From the NCBI GenBank assembly GCA_965238045.1, contig CBDEGU010000009.1, positions 186,001-250,000 of the forward strand: DNA of 64,000 bases. Direction: 5' to 3'. Made by a program: the position numbers and the translations under genes. This DNA is from CBDEGU01 sp965238045. Its GTDB lineage: Bacteria > Acidobacteriota > Terriglobia > Bryobacterales > UBA6623. Of this stretch, positions 1 to 9,377 are shown one piece after another. The stretch's first letter is position 1. Every line of letters starts with the position of its first letter. The notes beneath the pieces are model-generated. The model made no database searches, was not told where the DNA came from, and saw only the letters and a list, made by a program, of their open reading frames with translations.

Positions 1-121
1 ACCTTGAACCCATTGTCTCGCAGGCGGGCCGCCACGGTTACTGATTGCTGGGCTGCTGACTCCGCGCACGCGGAGAAAAGACGGTGGCCCCGGAAGCGGA
101 AGTTTCTCTTTCCGCGGCGAA

Positions 122-1369
122 TTACGCCGCCGCCCGTTGCGCCGCCACGTGTTCTACTTCCCGCATGACTCGCATCGTATTGGCGCCGAGAATCTTGCCG
201 ATATCCTCGTCGCCAAAACCCTGGCCGCGCAATCCGCGGACCAAGTCCGGAATCTTCGAGATATCGTCCATCCCCTGGGGAAGCTGTTCGCTTACGCCGT
301 CGAAATCCGATCCCATCCCGACGTGATCCACGCCGGCGATTTTCACCGCGTGCTCGAAATGATTCAGGAGAACGTCGAACGGCGGCCTTCCGGTTTGCGC
401 CAGCCGTTCGAGGTCAATCTTGCGCAGTTCGATCGAGCGCTGCTTGCGGTTCCCGGCGAATTGTTTTCGAACCGCCGCGGCCCGCTCATCGAGATATTTC
501 AAACGATCCGGGTACACGTTGTGCTTGTCGTCGAGAAAACCGTTGTAGTAGTTAATGTGGGCGACGCCGCCCTTGCTTGCCAGCTTCCGCAGCATGTCGT
601 CGGTGAGATTGCGTCCGCGGTTCGCCAGCGCGCGGCACGACGAATGCGACGCGATCACGGGGGCCGTGGAGGTCTCGACCGCGTCATGAAAGGTCGCATC
701 CGAAACATGGGAGATATCGACCATCATGCCGAGCCGGTTCATCTCGCGAACAATCTCCCGTCCAAAGTCCGTCAACCCGTTGGAGACCGGTTTTTGCGCC
801 GCGCAGTCGGCCCAGGGCGTGTGACCGTTGTGGGTGAGCGTCATGTAACGCACGCCCAAGTTGAAGAGAACGCCCAGCGCCTCGATGCTCGAATCGATCA
901 TATGGCCGCCCTCGACGCCCATCAGGATCGCGATCTTGCCTTGTTTCTTGGCGGCGGTGATTTCGCTGGATGTTCTGGCAAGCACGAGGTCGCCGGGGTG
1001 GCGCGATACTTCCGCGACCACGTCGTCGATGATTTCGAGCGCTCTCTTCGCCGCGGCGGCGGGCGGCATTGCGGTCGCTGAGGTGTAGATGGAGAAGAAA
1101 ACCCCGCTGACGCCGCCCTCGCGCATGCGAGGAATATCGACCTGTCCGTAGTCGTGCCGCTCGCCGAGATCGTAGCCCTCGGCACTGATCAGCATGGGCG
1201 TGTCGCAATGCAGATCGAGAACGATCGAGCGTTCGAGCAGGCTCAACTTCACCGCCGGCGTATCCGATGGTGGCGGCTCGTTCTCTGGCGAGGAACAACC
1301 AGTCAAGGTGATCGCGCCGGAAGCCAAACCGGCGGCGGCCCATCCCCATTGCCTGCGGGTGATCTTCAT
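122..1369 (-). CDS. Membrane dipeptidase (peptidase family M19), lipoprotein
   Basis: A renal-dipeptidase-type zinc hydrolase that cleaves dipeptides, probably on the outside of the inner membrane. The leader has twin arginines (TRRQWGW) followed by a lipobox LTGC with Cys at residue 25, so export and lipidation are likely. The family metal-site motifs are visible: LHCDTP near residue 52, GVEGGH near 151, ISHVSD and IASHSS in the middle, and GMGSDFDG near the C-terminus. The frame is open upstream to 1513, but that extension runs into the end of the neighbouring molybdoenzyme gene and lacks a leader, so the ATG at 1369 is preferred. About 415 residues, normal for the family. Confidence 0.9.
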   Translation of the reverse strand: MKITRRQWGWAAAGLASGAITLTGCSSPENEPPPSDTPAVKLSLLERSIVLDLHCDTPMLISAEGYDLGERHDYGQVDIPRMREGGVSGVFFSIYTSATAMPPAAAAKRALEIIDDVVAEVSRHPGDLVLARTSSEITAAKKQGKIAILMGVEGGHMIDSSIEALGVLFNLGVRYMTLTHNGHTPWADCAAQKPVSNGLTDFGREIVREMNRLGMMVDISHVSDATFHDAVETSTAPVIASHSSCRALANRGRNLTDDMLRKLASKGGVAHINYYNGFLDDKHNVYPDRLKYLDERAAAVRKQFAGNRKQRSIELRKIDLERLAQTGRPPFDVLLNHFEHAVKIAGVDHVGMGSDFDGVSEQLPQGMDDISKIPDLVRGLRGQGFGDEDIGKILGANTMRVMREVEHVAAQRAAA

Positions 1370-1502
1370 GGCCTGATTATAGTTGCGGGACAAGCCGCGG
1401 GTCTGGGGCGGGGTCCGCGCGGCGGTGATTGGGCGACCGTGATTTGCCTGCCGCACTTTGCCTGCCGCACCTTGCCCGCCGCGCGGGGCTGACTCTTGTT
1501 CT

Positions 1503-3743
1503 CTATGGTCCACCCGCGAGTTCGAGGCGCACTTCGGCGTTATAGTCGGGGACGCCGCCGAAGCTGTCCACGCGCCCCTCGGGGATCAGGCCTAGCACTT
1601 CGGGCCAGTGGCCTTGGAGCGTGCCCGGCGCCACGTCGGTGACGAAGGCGCGTCCCCGGTACTCTCCGCAGCTATTGCTCAGCACGACCGGATCGTTGGC
1701 CTTGAGACCCAGCGACTCGGCGTCGGCATGCGAGATGAATATGTGATCGCGATCGGCGCCGGTCAGCGGATCGGTACGGTTCTGCACCATCGAGTTGAAC
1801 TGTTTTCCCCGGCGCGTGGCGAGAAGGAAGGTCTTCGGATCGCGGCTGGACGCGTCACCTAGCCCGGGCGGCGTTACCGGACGGAAGTGAGCCTTGCCGT
1901 CGGCGGTCCCAAACTTGCGATCGGCACACAGCCGCGGCCCGCCCCATTGGAACTGATCGCCGGCCTTATGCAGATTGACAATCTCGGCGTAGATGGGAAT
2001 CGCGCGGGCGATATCCCGGCGGATGGCGTCGGCGCTCTCGAAGTGCACTCGCTCGTATGCTTCCGGTCGGACCGCGCGGGCCAGCGCAAGCAGCATTTCC
2101 CATTCCGAGCGCGCCTCGCCGACTTGATGTCCGGGCACAAAGGGCGAAAAAATGACCCGCCGCTCCGTTGTGGTCTCCGTACACCCGCCCCTCTGCTCGT
2201 AGCGGGTTTGCGCCGGGAGCAGATACACGGTGTCGGCTGGCTCGACGAGCATCTGCGAGGAGACAATGATATCGCTATGGATACGAAGCGGAATCTTCGC
2301 GAGCCCGGCGCGAATCCGTTCCGGCCGGGGCATGGTTCGCAGGAAGTTCCCTCCAATGCAATACAGGCCGTCCAGTTCACCCCGGCCAGCGGCTGCGAGT
2401 GCTTCGACGGTGGCCATGCCGAGACGGGCGGGAACATCGAATCCCCACTGCTGGCGAAAGCGGGCGGCGTTCTCTTCGTTGACCGCAAGTCCGCCGGGCA
2501 ACACGGTCGCATAGGCGCCCATTTCCGCGCCGCCCTGTACGCCCGAGTGACCGCGAATTGGCATCATGCCGCAGCCTGCGCGCCCGACGAACTCCCGCAG
2601 CAGTCCGAGATTGATGATGCTCATGATCGTCTCGGTGCCGTTGACATGATGGGTAATTCCCATCGACCAGACGAAAACGCCGCGCTCGGCTTGGGCCATC
2701 TCGCGGGCGAAGGCTTCCACCTCTTCGAGACCGAGCCCGCAGCAGCGCAGCAGAGCTTCCATCGGCTGGGCGGCGAGGTGTTTCTTGAGTTCCTCGAAGT
2801 TGCCGGTCGCGGCGCCGATAAACTCTTCCTTCACCCAGCCGCGATCGATCATCACCTTCTGGACGGCGTTGACGAACGCCATGTCGCCACCGACTTTCAC
2901 CAGATAGGTGGCGTCGCACATCTTCGTTCCAAACAGTGCGGAATCGATGTTCGACGGAACCCAGTAGCGCTGCATGCCCGGTTCGCGATAGGCGTTCACC
3001 AGCAGAACCCTCGTGCCGCGCTTGCGTGCTTCGGCCAAGTACTTCATCGCTACGGGCTGATCGTTCGCCGGGTTCGAGCCGAAGAAGACAATCACGTCGG
3101 CGTCGTACCAATCGCGATAGGAACAGGTCGTGGCGGCGGCGCCGAGCGTTTGCTTGAGGCCGACCGTGCTGGGGGAATGACACAACCGCGCCGAGTTGTC
3201 GACGTTGGGCGAACCGAGGTAACGCGCTACTTTCTGCGCCACGTAGTAGACCTCGTTGGTGATGCCGCGGCTGGTGAGATAGAGGAAGGTGCGGTCCGGA
3301 TCCATCTCCCGCCAGCGCGCGCCCGCGTCGGCCCAGAGTTCGGACCAGGGCACGCGCGTGAATCCCTTTTCGCCTTTTCGGCGGCGCATCGGATAGCCGA
3401 GCCGGCCCATTTCGAGCAGTTCCTTGGACGTCTTGCCTGCCAGGCGTGAGACATCGCTCAGCAGTGACGGCTCCAACGCCCCCATGGTATTGAGCCGCAG
3501 CAACTCCAGACGCACCATGCACAGGTGAGTCCCTTCAATAGTCCAGTCACGCAGGCCGCTCGTTCCCAGCGCGCAACCGTCGCAAACACCCTTGGTGAGC
3601 ACTCGCCAGGCGTAACCGAGGTTGTCGCGGTTTTGCCAAATCACGCGCAGCATGCCGAGGTAGTGATGGGGTTTGATCTCGCCGACCCCAAAGGGAACGG
3701 GGCTATGGGCGAGTTCGCCGAACGAGCGCGCTTTCGATGGCAT
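1503..3743 (-). CDS. FdhF/YdeP-type molybdopterin oxidoreductase
   Basis: A 746-residue molybdopterin-dependent oxidoreductase of the YdeP branch of the formate dehydrogenase H-like family. The N-terminal cluster GVCDGCALG with the following THLCMVRLELLRLNTMG is typical of this branch, as are SRGITNEVYYVAQKVAR and VFFGSNPANDQPV. The C-terminal part from about residue 620 (NSMVQNRTDPLTGADRDHIF) is the MGD-binding beta-barrel domain. There is no Tat leader, so it should act in the cytoplasm. Members of this branch have unproven substrates; formate is not established. No small electron-transfer subunit or fdhD gene lies beside it. The dipeptidase gene follows on the same strand after about 130 bases. 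Confidence 0.85.
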   Translation of the reverse strand: MPSKARSFGELAHSPVPFGVGEIKPHHYLGMLRVIWQNRDNLGYAWRVLTKGVCDGCALGTSGLRDWTIEGTHLCMVRLELLRLNTMGALEPSLLSDVSRLAGKTSKELLEMGRLGYPMRRRKGEKGFTRVPWSELWADAGARWREMDPDRTFLYLTSRGITNEVYYVAQKVARYLGSPNVDNSARLCHSPSTVGLKQTLGAAATTCSYRDWYDADVIVFFGSNPANDQPVAMKYLAEARKRGTRVLLVNAYREPGMQRYWVPSNIDSALFGTKMCDATYLVKVGGDMAFVNAVQKVMIDRGWVKEEFIGAATGNFEELKKHLAAQPMEALLRCCGLGLEEVEAFAREMAQAERGVFVWSMGITHHVNGTETIMSIINLGLLREFVGRAGCGMMPIRGHSGVQGGAEMGAYATVLPGGLAVNEENAARFRQQWGFDVPARLGMATVEALAAAGRGELDGLYCIGGNFLRTMPRPERIRAGLAKIPLRIHSDIIVSSQMLVEPADTVYLLPAQTRYEQRGGCTETTTERRVIFSPFVPGHQVGEARSEWEMLLALARAVRPEAYERVHFESADAIRRDIARAIPIYAEIVNLHKAGDQFQWGGPRLCADRKFGTADGKAHFRPVTPPGLGDASSRDPKTFLLATRRGKQFNSMVQNRTDPLTGADRDHIFISHADAESLGLKANDPVVLSNSCGEYRGRAFVTDVAPGTLQGHWPEVLGLIPEGRVDSFGGVPDYNAEVRLELAGGP

Positions 3744-4116
3744 GACGGTATCCTAACAGCCCGTGGGGGGAGTCGGGCCGGGCCTGGTGCAGTGCCGCGC
3801 GTCCTTTTCCCCGTCTCCCAGTCCAATCGTTACAACTCGGCCGCCAGACTTCCAGCATTTTCCAATCCAAGAATGATCCTGAAACGGGTCTGGGTGGGTA
3901 AGGGTGCAGGGGTGGGTAGCGATCTCCTTTCTAGGGGGCAGGGGCGAGGGGGCTGTGAGGGCGCAGGGGGACGCTCATCTGGAGCGTGCTCCAGGTCCGC
4001 GGCCACGTTTCTGTCCATGGGTTTGCTCTCACCCCGTGCCGCCGTTTCCCTCCGCGCGCAGCCGGGCCGCAGGGAGCCCGGAGGGCGAGCGAAGGTTCCG
4101 GCTGCGCGGTGCCCTC

Positions 4117-5361
4117 CTACCACCGCGAGCGGCTCGCGGCCAGCAGTTCTCTCTTGCGCCGCTGCATCCGCAGCGCACACTCGGTGTCGCTCATCCGGCC
4201 GGCTTGCTGCTCCAGAAAAGCAGCCGTGACGCCGGGCTTCAAGTAGCTTTCCCATTGATCGAGCGAAAGCAGCTTCTCGTAGGGCGTGCGGTAGTCTCCG
4301 AGCCGGTAGCGGCGCCGCCGCTTGCCCTTCCCGTCCACCTCCACGGTGGCGAATCCGCAAGGGCGATGGTAGTTCAAGTAGGGATTGAACTCGGCCATGT
4401 AGAAACGCTGAAACTCTTCGGCATGCTCGGCTCCGATCGGTTCGTGTCCGATGTGTTTGCGCACCACCGCCCCATTCTTGCCCTCGACCAACGCGTTGTC
4501 GGTTGTGCGATGCGCCCGCGACTTGGTGAACTCCCCCACCAGCAGTTTGTTCAACAATTTCTCGACCCGGTAATTGAGAAACTCCGAGCCGTTGTCGGAA
4601 TGAAACCCCTCGATGCGGAAAGGGTACTGATGCAGCATGGCCTCTAAAACCGGGATCAAATGCGATTCCGAGATCGTCTGGCAGCAGCCCACCGTCTGCC
4701 ACTGCGTCACCGCGTCGACGGCGTTGATATGGTGGAGCCCCCGGCGGGTGGAGGTGTCGCCCTGATGCACGGTATCGACCCGCAAGTAGCCCGGCCGGCC
4801 GCGATGGTCGGGCTTGCGGCGCTCGCCAATGCCCACGGCGCGGGCGCGGGTGCTGGTGTGATGGACGTGGTGCTGGCGATAGGCCGCCCCGCGCCGCAAG
4901 TTGTAGATGTGGGAGGAAGAAATCTCCGCCAGCCGCTGATAGGCCTCCTTGTGATAGACGTTGTATTCCCGCCACAGAATGCGCCGCACCGCCGGGCCCG
5001 AGAGCCCTTCGTGCGCCGCGTCGGCTGCTGCCAGCAAGGCGATGTCGCCGGGCGTGTAGCGGGCCGGAAAACGCCGCCGCCGCGGCTGTCTCAGCCGCAC
5101 CGCGCCCTGCTGGCGATACTGCCCAATCAGGCGAGTGATCTGCGGCAGACTGCGTCCGCTCAGCCTGCTTAAATAGTGGCGCACGACCCCTTTGTCTTTC
5201 TTGGGCAACCCGAGATACTGCTGCCTGCCAAGGGTGCGCTCGACCAGATTGTAGATCTCGCCGCGGCCCGACAGAGTGAAAACCAGCTCTTCGCTGGCCG
5301 CTAGGAACTCCCGCATCTGCTCTAGCGTGAGACATTCGACTTTCTGCATGATGATGTGCAT
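4117..5361 (-). CDS. DDE transposase / integrase-core protein of the IS481-like element
   Basis: A 414-residue transposase. The N-terminal 110 residues hold helix-turn-helix material, with LTRLIGQYRQQG-like and LSGPAVRRILW segments. The retroviral-integrase-type catalytic core follows. The likely acidic triad is Asp196 in YLRVDTVHQGD, Asp256 in FHSDNGSE and Glu293 in NALVEGKNGA. The triad and length look intact, so it may be active. ATG 5361 and an in-frame ATG at 5349 are both possible starts. It fills most of the element between the inverted ends. Confidence 0.85.
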   Translation of the reverse strand: MHIIMQKVECLTLEQMREFLAASEELVFTLSGRGEIYNLVERTLGRQQYLGLPKKDKGVVRHYLSRLSGRSLPQITRLIGQYRQQGAVRLRQPRRRRFPARYTPGDIALLAAADAAHEGLSGPAVRRILWREYNVYHKEAYQRLAEISSSHIYNLRRGAAYRQHHVHHTSTRARAVGIGERRKPDHRGRPGYLRVDTVHQGDTSTRRGLHHINAVDAVTQWQTVGCCQTISESHLIPVLEAMLHQYPFRIEGFHSDNGSEFLNYRVEKLLNKLLVGEFTKSRAHRTTDNALVEGKNGAVVRKHIGHEPIGAEHAEEFQRFYMAEFNPYLNYHRPCGFATVEVDGKGKRRRRYRLGDYRTPYEKLLSLDQWESYLKPGVTAAFLEQQAGRMSDTECALRMQRRKRELLAASRSRW

Positions 5362-5395
5362 TCACCCGCAGTGTCCCTCCTCCCTCCTTGGTCGC

Positions 5396-5453
5396 TTTCA
5401 GGATCATCTTGTGTTGGAAATACTCCCCCCTTTCAGGATCATCTTGTATTGGA
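5396..5453. repeat. Two direct copies of the IS right-end sequence
   Basis: TTTCAGGATCATCTTG is present at 5396-5411 and again at 5431-5446, each followed by a G/A-variable base and TTGGA. The left end at 3861-3884 has one copy in inverted orientation and no second copy was seen there. The doubled end may be two transposase binding sites or a relic of tandem insertion. Confidence 0.75.
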
Positions 5454-5490
5454 CAACTCTCTTCCTTGAAGGCGCTGATAGAATGTTGGC

Positions 5491-6735
5491 ATGCTCGCCG
5501 CGGTACTTTGTTTGGCTCTCGCCGCCGCCGCGCCGCAAGACCTATTGCGCGAGGTCTCGGCGGCCCTGGAGCGAGAGGACTTCGTCACGGCCGCCGGGTT
5601 GCTCGAAAAAGTCGTTTTGGCCGACCCCGGGGACTTTCAGGCTCGCTCGGACCTGGCCTACGCGTATACGCGGCTTGAGGAAGACGTCAAGGCGATTGCG
5701 CATTACAAGAAAGTCCTCGAACTCAAGGCCGGTTTGCTGCCAGTGCATGCGAACCTCGGCATGCTGCTGATGCGGCAGCGGCAACCAGCCCGGGCGCTGC
5801 CGCATCTGAGGATTGTCGCCGAGGCGAAGCCAGCCGAGTTCCGGTTTCAGCACTACCTCGCACGGGCGCTCTTATCCACCGAACAGTACGAGGCGGCGAT
5901 CTCCGCGTTTGACAGAGCCATCGAGCTGGACGCCCGTTCCGCCGATGCCTACCTGGGCCGCGGAGAGGCGCTGGCGAAGCTGGAGCGCTTCGATCAAGCC
6001 GCCGAAGCCTATCGCCGGGTCGCCGAACGAGAGCCCGAGCTGGGGTCGATGATTCTGCGGGTCGCCGAATTACTGGAGAAGAAAGGCCGCGTCGAAGAAG
6101 CGCTCGCGCTTTACCAGGAGTACCTCGCTAGCCATGACGGGGCCGGCCGCGACGGCGCGATCGCCGTTCGCGAGCGGATTGGTTTTCTGCTGCTCAACCT
6201 TAAACGCTATTCCGAAGCTGTCTCCGAGCTGGCGGCGGCGGTCGAACAGAACCCCACGCCGGCGAATCGCGCGGCGCTGGCGCAGGCCTATTCGATGAAT
6301 GATCAGCCTGACAAAGTGCTGCCGCTGCTCGCCGAGGCAGTGACCGACGAACCCTCGAATGCCGCGTTGCGGCTCCGCTACGCCAACGCGCTGCTGCAGT
6401 CGTCGGCCTTTGAGCAAGCCGCCAATCATTACCTGGCCGTAGTCAAACTCGACCCCGATCGGGTCGAAGCCTGGAACGGGGTGGCGTTTTCTCTCAATCG
6501 TTTGGAAAACTACCCCGGCGCGCTGCGGGCGCTGGCCGAAGCCGCGCGGCGCGCCCCGGCGAAGCCGGCGGCTGTCTACCTTCGGGCGATCACGCAGGAC
6601 AAGATTCAAATGTACAAGGAAGCGCTGGCCAGCTACGAAGAGTTTCTCACCATGAAGACCGGCATGGCCGATGAGGAGTGGAAATCGCGCCAGCGGATCA
6701 AGGTCATCCACCGGGTGCTTCACAAATCACGATGA
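5491..6735 (+). CDS. Exported tetratricopeptide-repeat protein
   Basis: A 414-residue protein with a short hydrophobic leader (MLAAVLCLALAAAA) followed by helical repeats over almost the whole length. Typical TPR signatures recur, for example ALEREDFVTAAGLLEKV, SAFDRAIELDARSADAYLG and VVKLDPDRVEAWNGVAF. Such proteins are scaffolds; no catalytic domain is present. It starts 36 bases beyond the IS481-like right end. Its stop codon overlaps the start of the next gene (ATGA), which points to translational coupling. The specific partner cannot be deduced. Confidence 0.85.
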   Translation: MLAAVLCLALAAAAPQDLLREVSAALEREDFVTAAGLLEKVVLADPGDFQARSDLAYAYTRLEEDVKAIAHYKKVLELKAGLLPVHANLGMLLMRQRQPARALPHLRIVAEAKPAEFRFQHYLARALLSTEQYEAAISAFDRAIELDARSADAYLGRGEALAKLERFDQAAEAYRRVAEREPELGSMILRVAELLEKKGRVEEALALYQEYLASHDGAGRDGAIAVRERIGFLLLNLKRYSEAVSELAAAVEQNPTPANRAALAQAYSMNDQPDKVLPLLAEAVTDEPSNAALRLRYANALLQSSAFEQAANHYLAVVKLDPDRVEAWNGVAFSLNRLENYPGALRALAEAARRAPAKPAAVYLRAITQDKIQMYKEALASYEEFLTMKTGMADEEWKSRQRIKVIHRVLHKSR

Positions 6736-7286
6736 GGGACAATCCGTTGAGATCCACTGCCGCCGGCGCCGTTCTTTGCCTGAGGGGCACCGTGCTTTGC
6801 CTGCTCGGCACCGTGCTCTGCGTGCTTGGCTCTGTGCCCGGCACGATGCTGATTGGTACCATGCTGATTCCGGCGCTCGGCGCCGAAACCTATCCGGCGC
6901 TTGAGATCATCCAGCGAGAGCGGAAGCTCCAGAAGCGCGCCAAGAGAGCGCTCGAACACGCCCTCAACACAGTGTCAGCCGTGGCCGCGGCTTACGAAAG
7001 CGGCCGGCGGGGCCGCGGAGTGGCGCTGCTGATGGAGATCCAGGCGGCAGTGGAACTCGCCGACGAATCGCTGAAGGCGACCGGCAAGAGCCCGGCGAGA
7101 AAGCCCCGTCCGTTCAAGCGCGCCGAAATCCAGACCCGCCAATTGGTGCGCGAGCTGAATGATCTTGAGACCCAGCTCGGTTACGATGAAAGGGACGTTC
7201 TCCAGCAAGTTCGCACCCGGATCGAAGAGATCAACGAAGCGTTGCTGCTTGGCGTCATGGCCAAGAAGAGCAAGAAAAAGAAGTAA
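6732..7286 (+). CDS. Exported helical protein of unknown function
   Basis: I do not recognise a family. The ATG at 6732 overlaps the TGA of the TPR gene, so this start is preferred over the longer open frame from 6678. The N-terminal 40 residues contain a hydrophobic export segment built from three near-copies of GTVLCLLG, reflecting a short tandem DNA repeat at 6787-6835. The remaining 145 residues are predicted helical, rich in Lys, Arg and Glu, and end in MAKKSKKKK. It is the middle gene of a three-gene operon of exported proteins. Confidence 0.75.
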   Translation: MRDNPLRSTAAGAVLCLRGTVLCLLGTVLCVLGSVPGTMLIGTMLIPALGAETYPALEIIQRERKLQKRAKRALEHALNTVSAVAAAYESGRRGRGVALLMEIQAAVELADESLKATGKSPARKPRPFKRAEIQTRQLVRELNDLETQLGYDERDVLQQVRTRIEEINEALLLGVMAKKSKKKK

Positions 7287-7327
7287 CTCAGCGGCGCAAC
7301 GGAAAACCAGCGGAACGGGAGGCCGGC

Positions 7328-7999
7328 ATGAAACCCTTGAGCGCGGCGGTTGCCGCGATGTTCGTCCTGGCCGGCCTGTTACCGGCACAGGATCTGAGAG
7401 GTTTTCGCGAAGGTTTTCTCACCGACCACGAGGCCGACATCATCCGCGTGGCGCAAGAGCCGAACGATCGTATCCTCGCCTACTTGCACTTCGCGCATCT
7501 TCGCCTCGAACTGGTGGATCAGGCTCTCGCCAGCGATGACAAGGCTCGCTCAACTCAAATTCACAAGAATCTCGAGCAGTATGGCCGAATCATTGAAACG
7601 ATTGATCTCGTGATCGACGACGCGGCGATCGACCGCGTGGACCTCGGCAAGTCCATGGCCAAGCTCGCGGAAGCCGAGCAGGAGTACCTCGCCCGTCTGG
7701 AGCGGATCCAGGCCAAGTCCGCGTCCGATCAGTGGGGCTATGAATTTGTGTTGCAAGATGCGATCGACATTACCAGCGACAGCAGGGAGCTGGCTCTAGA
7801 AGATCTCGGGGATCGCGCCCGCAAAGTGCTTGAGGCCGACGCCGGCGAGAAGAAGAAACGGCGGACCATGATGACGCCGGAGCGGCGCAAGAAAGTCGAG
7901 AAAGCCGAGAAAAAGCAGGAAGAAGAATCCGGCCCCAAGCGAAAACGTCCCACGCTTCTTAAGCCCGGCGAAAAAGTCGGCGATCCAAGAAATCGATAG
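7328..7999 (+). CDS. Exported charged helical protein of unknown function
   Basis: A 223-residue protein with a leader (MKPLSAAVAAMFVLAGLLPAQ) and a mainly helical body. It is preceded by a good ribosome-binding site (GGGAGG about 6 bases before the ATG). The last 60 residues form a strongly basic tail of KKKRR, RRKKVEKAEKK and KRKRP clusters. I recognise no family. The gene follows two other exported helical proteins at 41 bases distance, so the three probably work together at the cell envelope. Confidence 0.75.
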   Translation: MKPLSAAVAAMFVLAGLLPAQDLRGFREGFLTDHEADIIRVAQEPNDRILAYLHFAHLRLELVDQALASDDKARSTQIHKNLEQYGRIIETIDLVIDDAAIDRVDLGKSMAKLAEAEQEYLARLERIQAKSASDQWGYEFVLQDAIDITSDSRELALEDLGDRARKVLEADAGEKKKRRTMMTPERRKKVEKAEKKQEEESGPKRKRPTLLKPGEKVGDPRNR

Positions 8000-8044
8000 C
8001 CACCAGCGAGCAGCCGTGATCCTCCTTGCGGGAAAGGGGCCGGG

Positions 8045-8872
8045 CTAGTTGTGGTAGTGAAGGCTTTCTTCGAGCAGGGGGTCGGCGCGTGGTACGACGG
8101 CGGCTGCTCCCAGATTGCGAATCAGCGCCAGGAAGAACACTCCCGCTGCTCCGGCGATGATGCCTATTTCCCAGATGCCGAAAGCGGGGCCGCCTTCGGT
8201 GAACGGCGGCAAGATCATGCCGTAGAGATCGACCCAGCGCCCGACGAGAATCGTCCAGGCGGCTTTCATCATCAGGCTGGGACTGCGCTTGGCTCTGACC
8301 GAGAGAAGCACGAAAAACGGCGCCGCCCAGTTGAGCAGAACATTCAGCAGGAAGACCGGCTCCCAGAAGCCCTGCAAGCGGCGGGCGTAGTAGACGGTCT
8401 CCTCTGGAATGTTCGCATACCAGATCAGCATGTATTGGCTGAACCAGATGTACATCCAGAAGGTGCTGAAGGCGAAGAGAAGTTTTCCCAAGTCGTCAAG
8501 ATGCTCGTTTGTGAAGACTCCGCGCAGGGGGCCGAGCCGCTCGAGCCAAATCGCGACGATGGTGGTCATGGCGAGCGCGGTGAGGATCAGCCCGGCGAAG
8601 TGATACACGCCGAAGATGGTGCTGTACCAGTGGGGCTCGAGCGACATGATCCAGTCGAAACTCGCGCCAGACAGTGTCAGCCCGAAGACCACGAGAAAGG
8701 CCGCCGAGAGCCGCACGTTCGCCTGGCGACAGCGCGGATCTCCATCGGCGTCCTGACGGCGGGAGTTCGCGACGATCTTATGGGCGAAGAAGATCCAGGC
8801 GGCGAGATAGACGGCGGCGCGCAGAAAGAAGAACCACGGCGGTCCGCATTCCGTGGCGCTCGTCACACTTCT
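8045..8872 (-). pseudogene. actF: C-terminal fragment of ActF, alternative complex III subunit
   Basis: The fragment encodes the last roughly 275 residues of the second quinone-binding membrane subunit of alternative complex III, which passes electrons from quinol to cytochrome c or an oxidase. The family signatures FDWIMSLEPHWYSTIFG, FSQYMLIWYANIPEET and the closing PRADPLLEESLHYHN are clear, with about eight membrane segments. The N-terminal roughly 130-150 residues expected for ActF are missing: homology stops at PPWFFFLRAAVYL near 8840-8872, and there the sequence switches to an unrelated gene fragment on the other strand. The open frame begins at a GTG (8866), but nothing suggests real initiation there. 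No other act gene is adjacent. Confidence 0.8.
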
Positions 8873-9228
8873 GGCTAGTGGGGATCGGTGATTTCACCGA
8901 GGCACACCACGATGTCGAGGCCGCACTGAGCACGGTAACCGGCAACGCCCCGCTCCTAGCCATCACGCACAATCCGGACGTTTTTCCGGAAATACCGCGC
9001 CGAGTCATTCTAACGATCGCGGGTCACACCCACGGAGGACAAGTCTGCGTGCCGCTGCTAGGCCGCCCCATCGTGCCCTCACACTACGGACAGCGCTACG
9101 CCCTAGGACACATCACCGAGAACGGACACCACATCTTCATCACCACCGGACTAGGCACAAGCATCCTGCCCGTGCGCTTCCTAACGCCGCCAGAGATCAC
9201 CATCCTAAACCTGAGCGGCACCCGCTAG
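8872..9228 (+). pseudogene. C-terminal fragment of a YaeI-like metallophosphoesterase
   Basis: The frame from 8872 encodes about 118 residues that look like the end of a calcineurin-type metallophosphoesterase. LVGIGDFTEAHHDVEAAL is followed by LLAITHNPDVFPEI, then the metal-binding GHTHGGQVC and ITTGLGTSILPVRF. The N-terminal half with the first metal-ligand motifs (GDxH, GDxxD) is absent because the sequence changes at about 8872 into the actF fragment on the opposite strand. The residual protein cannot form a complete active site. This is one edge of the accessory island. Confidence 0.75.
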
Positions 9229-9253
9229 AGACCCAAATTCCGAAGACCCCTAG

Positions 9254-9279
9254 CGCGGATCTCGGGCCTGAGATCCGCG
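9254..9279. terminator. Perfect 10-bp hairpin after the phosphoesterase fragment
   Basis: CGCGGATCTC pairs with GAGATCCGCG around a six-base loop, 25 bases after the stop codon at 9228. There is no T-run, so it may be a transcription end or simply a repeat remnant. The rest of 9229-9517 shows no gene; it contains the lone repeat relic at 9362. Confidence 0.35.
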
Positions 9280-9361
9280 GCCTTTCCCGTGGCCCACCCG
9301 CCGCCACCACACGAGCCACACGCGCCATGGATCAGCAGAAAACCCCTATATTCGCTCGCAG

Positions 9362-9377
9362 TTCGGGAGTTGTCCCC
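9362..9377. repeat. Solo relic of the REP-like unit
   Basis: TTCGGGAGTTGTCCCC differs by one base from TTCGGGAGCTGTCCCC, the unit that flanks the RAYT gene at 10715-10730 and 11454-11469 and sits at the end of the second array near 18222 and 18276. It stands alone without a G-rich array. Confidence 0.65.

Larger units (their letters stand above)
3859..5455. mobile_element. IS481-like insertion sequence, about 1.6 kb, with a duplicated right end
   Basis: The element is bounded by imperfect inverted ends: left 3861-3884 begins TCCAATCCAAGAATGATCC, and the right end 5431-5453 reads as its reverse complement with one indel and a substitution. The right tip reads TGTCCAAT outward-in, the start usual for IS481-type elements. 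A second, directly repeated copy of the right-end sequence lies at 5396-5418, 35 bases inside. It carries one transposase gene. I could not find a clear target duplication, so the exact ends may be off by a few bases. Confidence 0.8.

Noticed and set aside
84..326. Short plus-strand frame at the window start
   Set aside because: Antisense to the end of the dipeptidase gene; positions 1-121 show no feature I can support.
1887..3449. A 520-residue plus-strand frame opposite the FdhF/YdeP gene
   Set aside because: Antisense shadow without domains or a ribosome-binding site.
3830..5407. A 525-residue minus-strand frame covering the IS481-like element
   Set aside because: It is another frame of the transposase gene with low-complexity Arg/Ala composition; the 414-residue frame carries the catalytic motifs.
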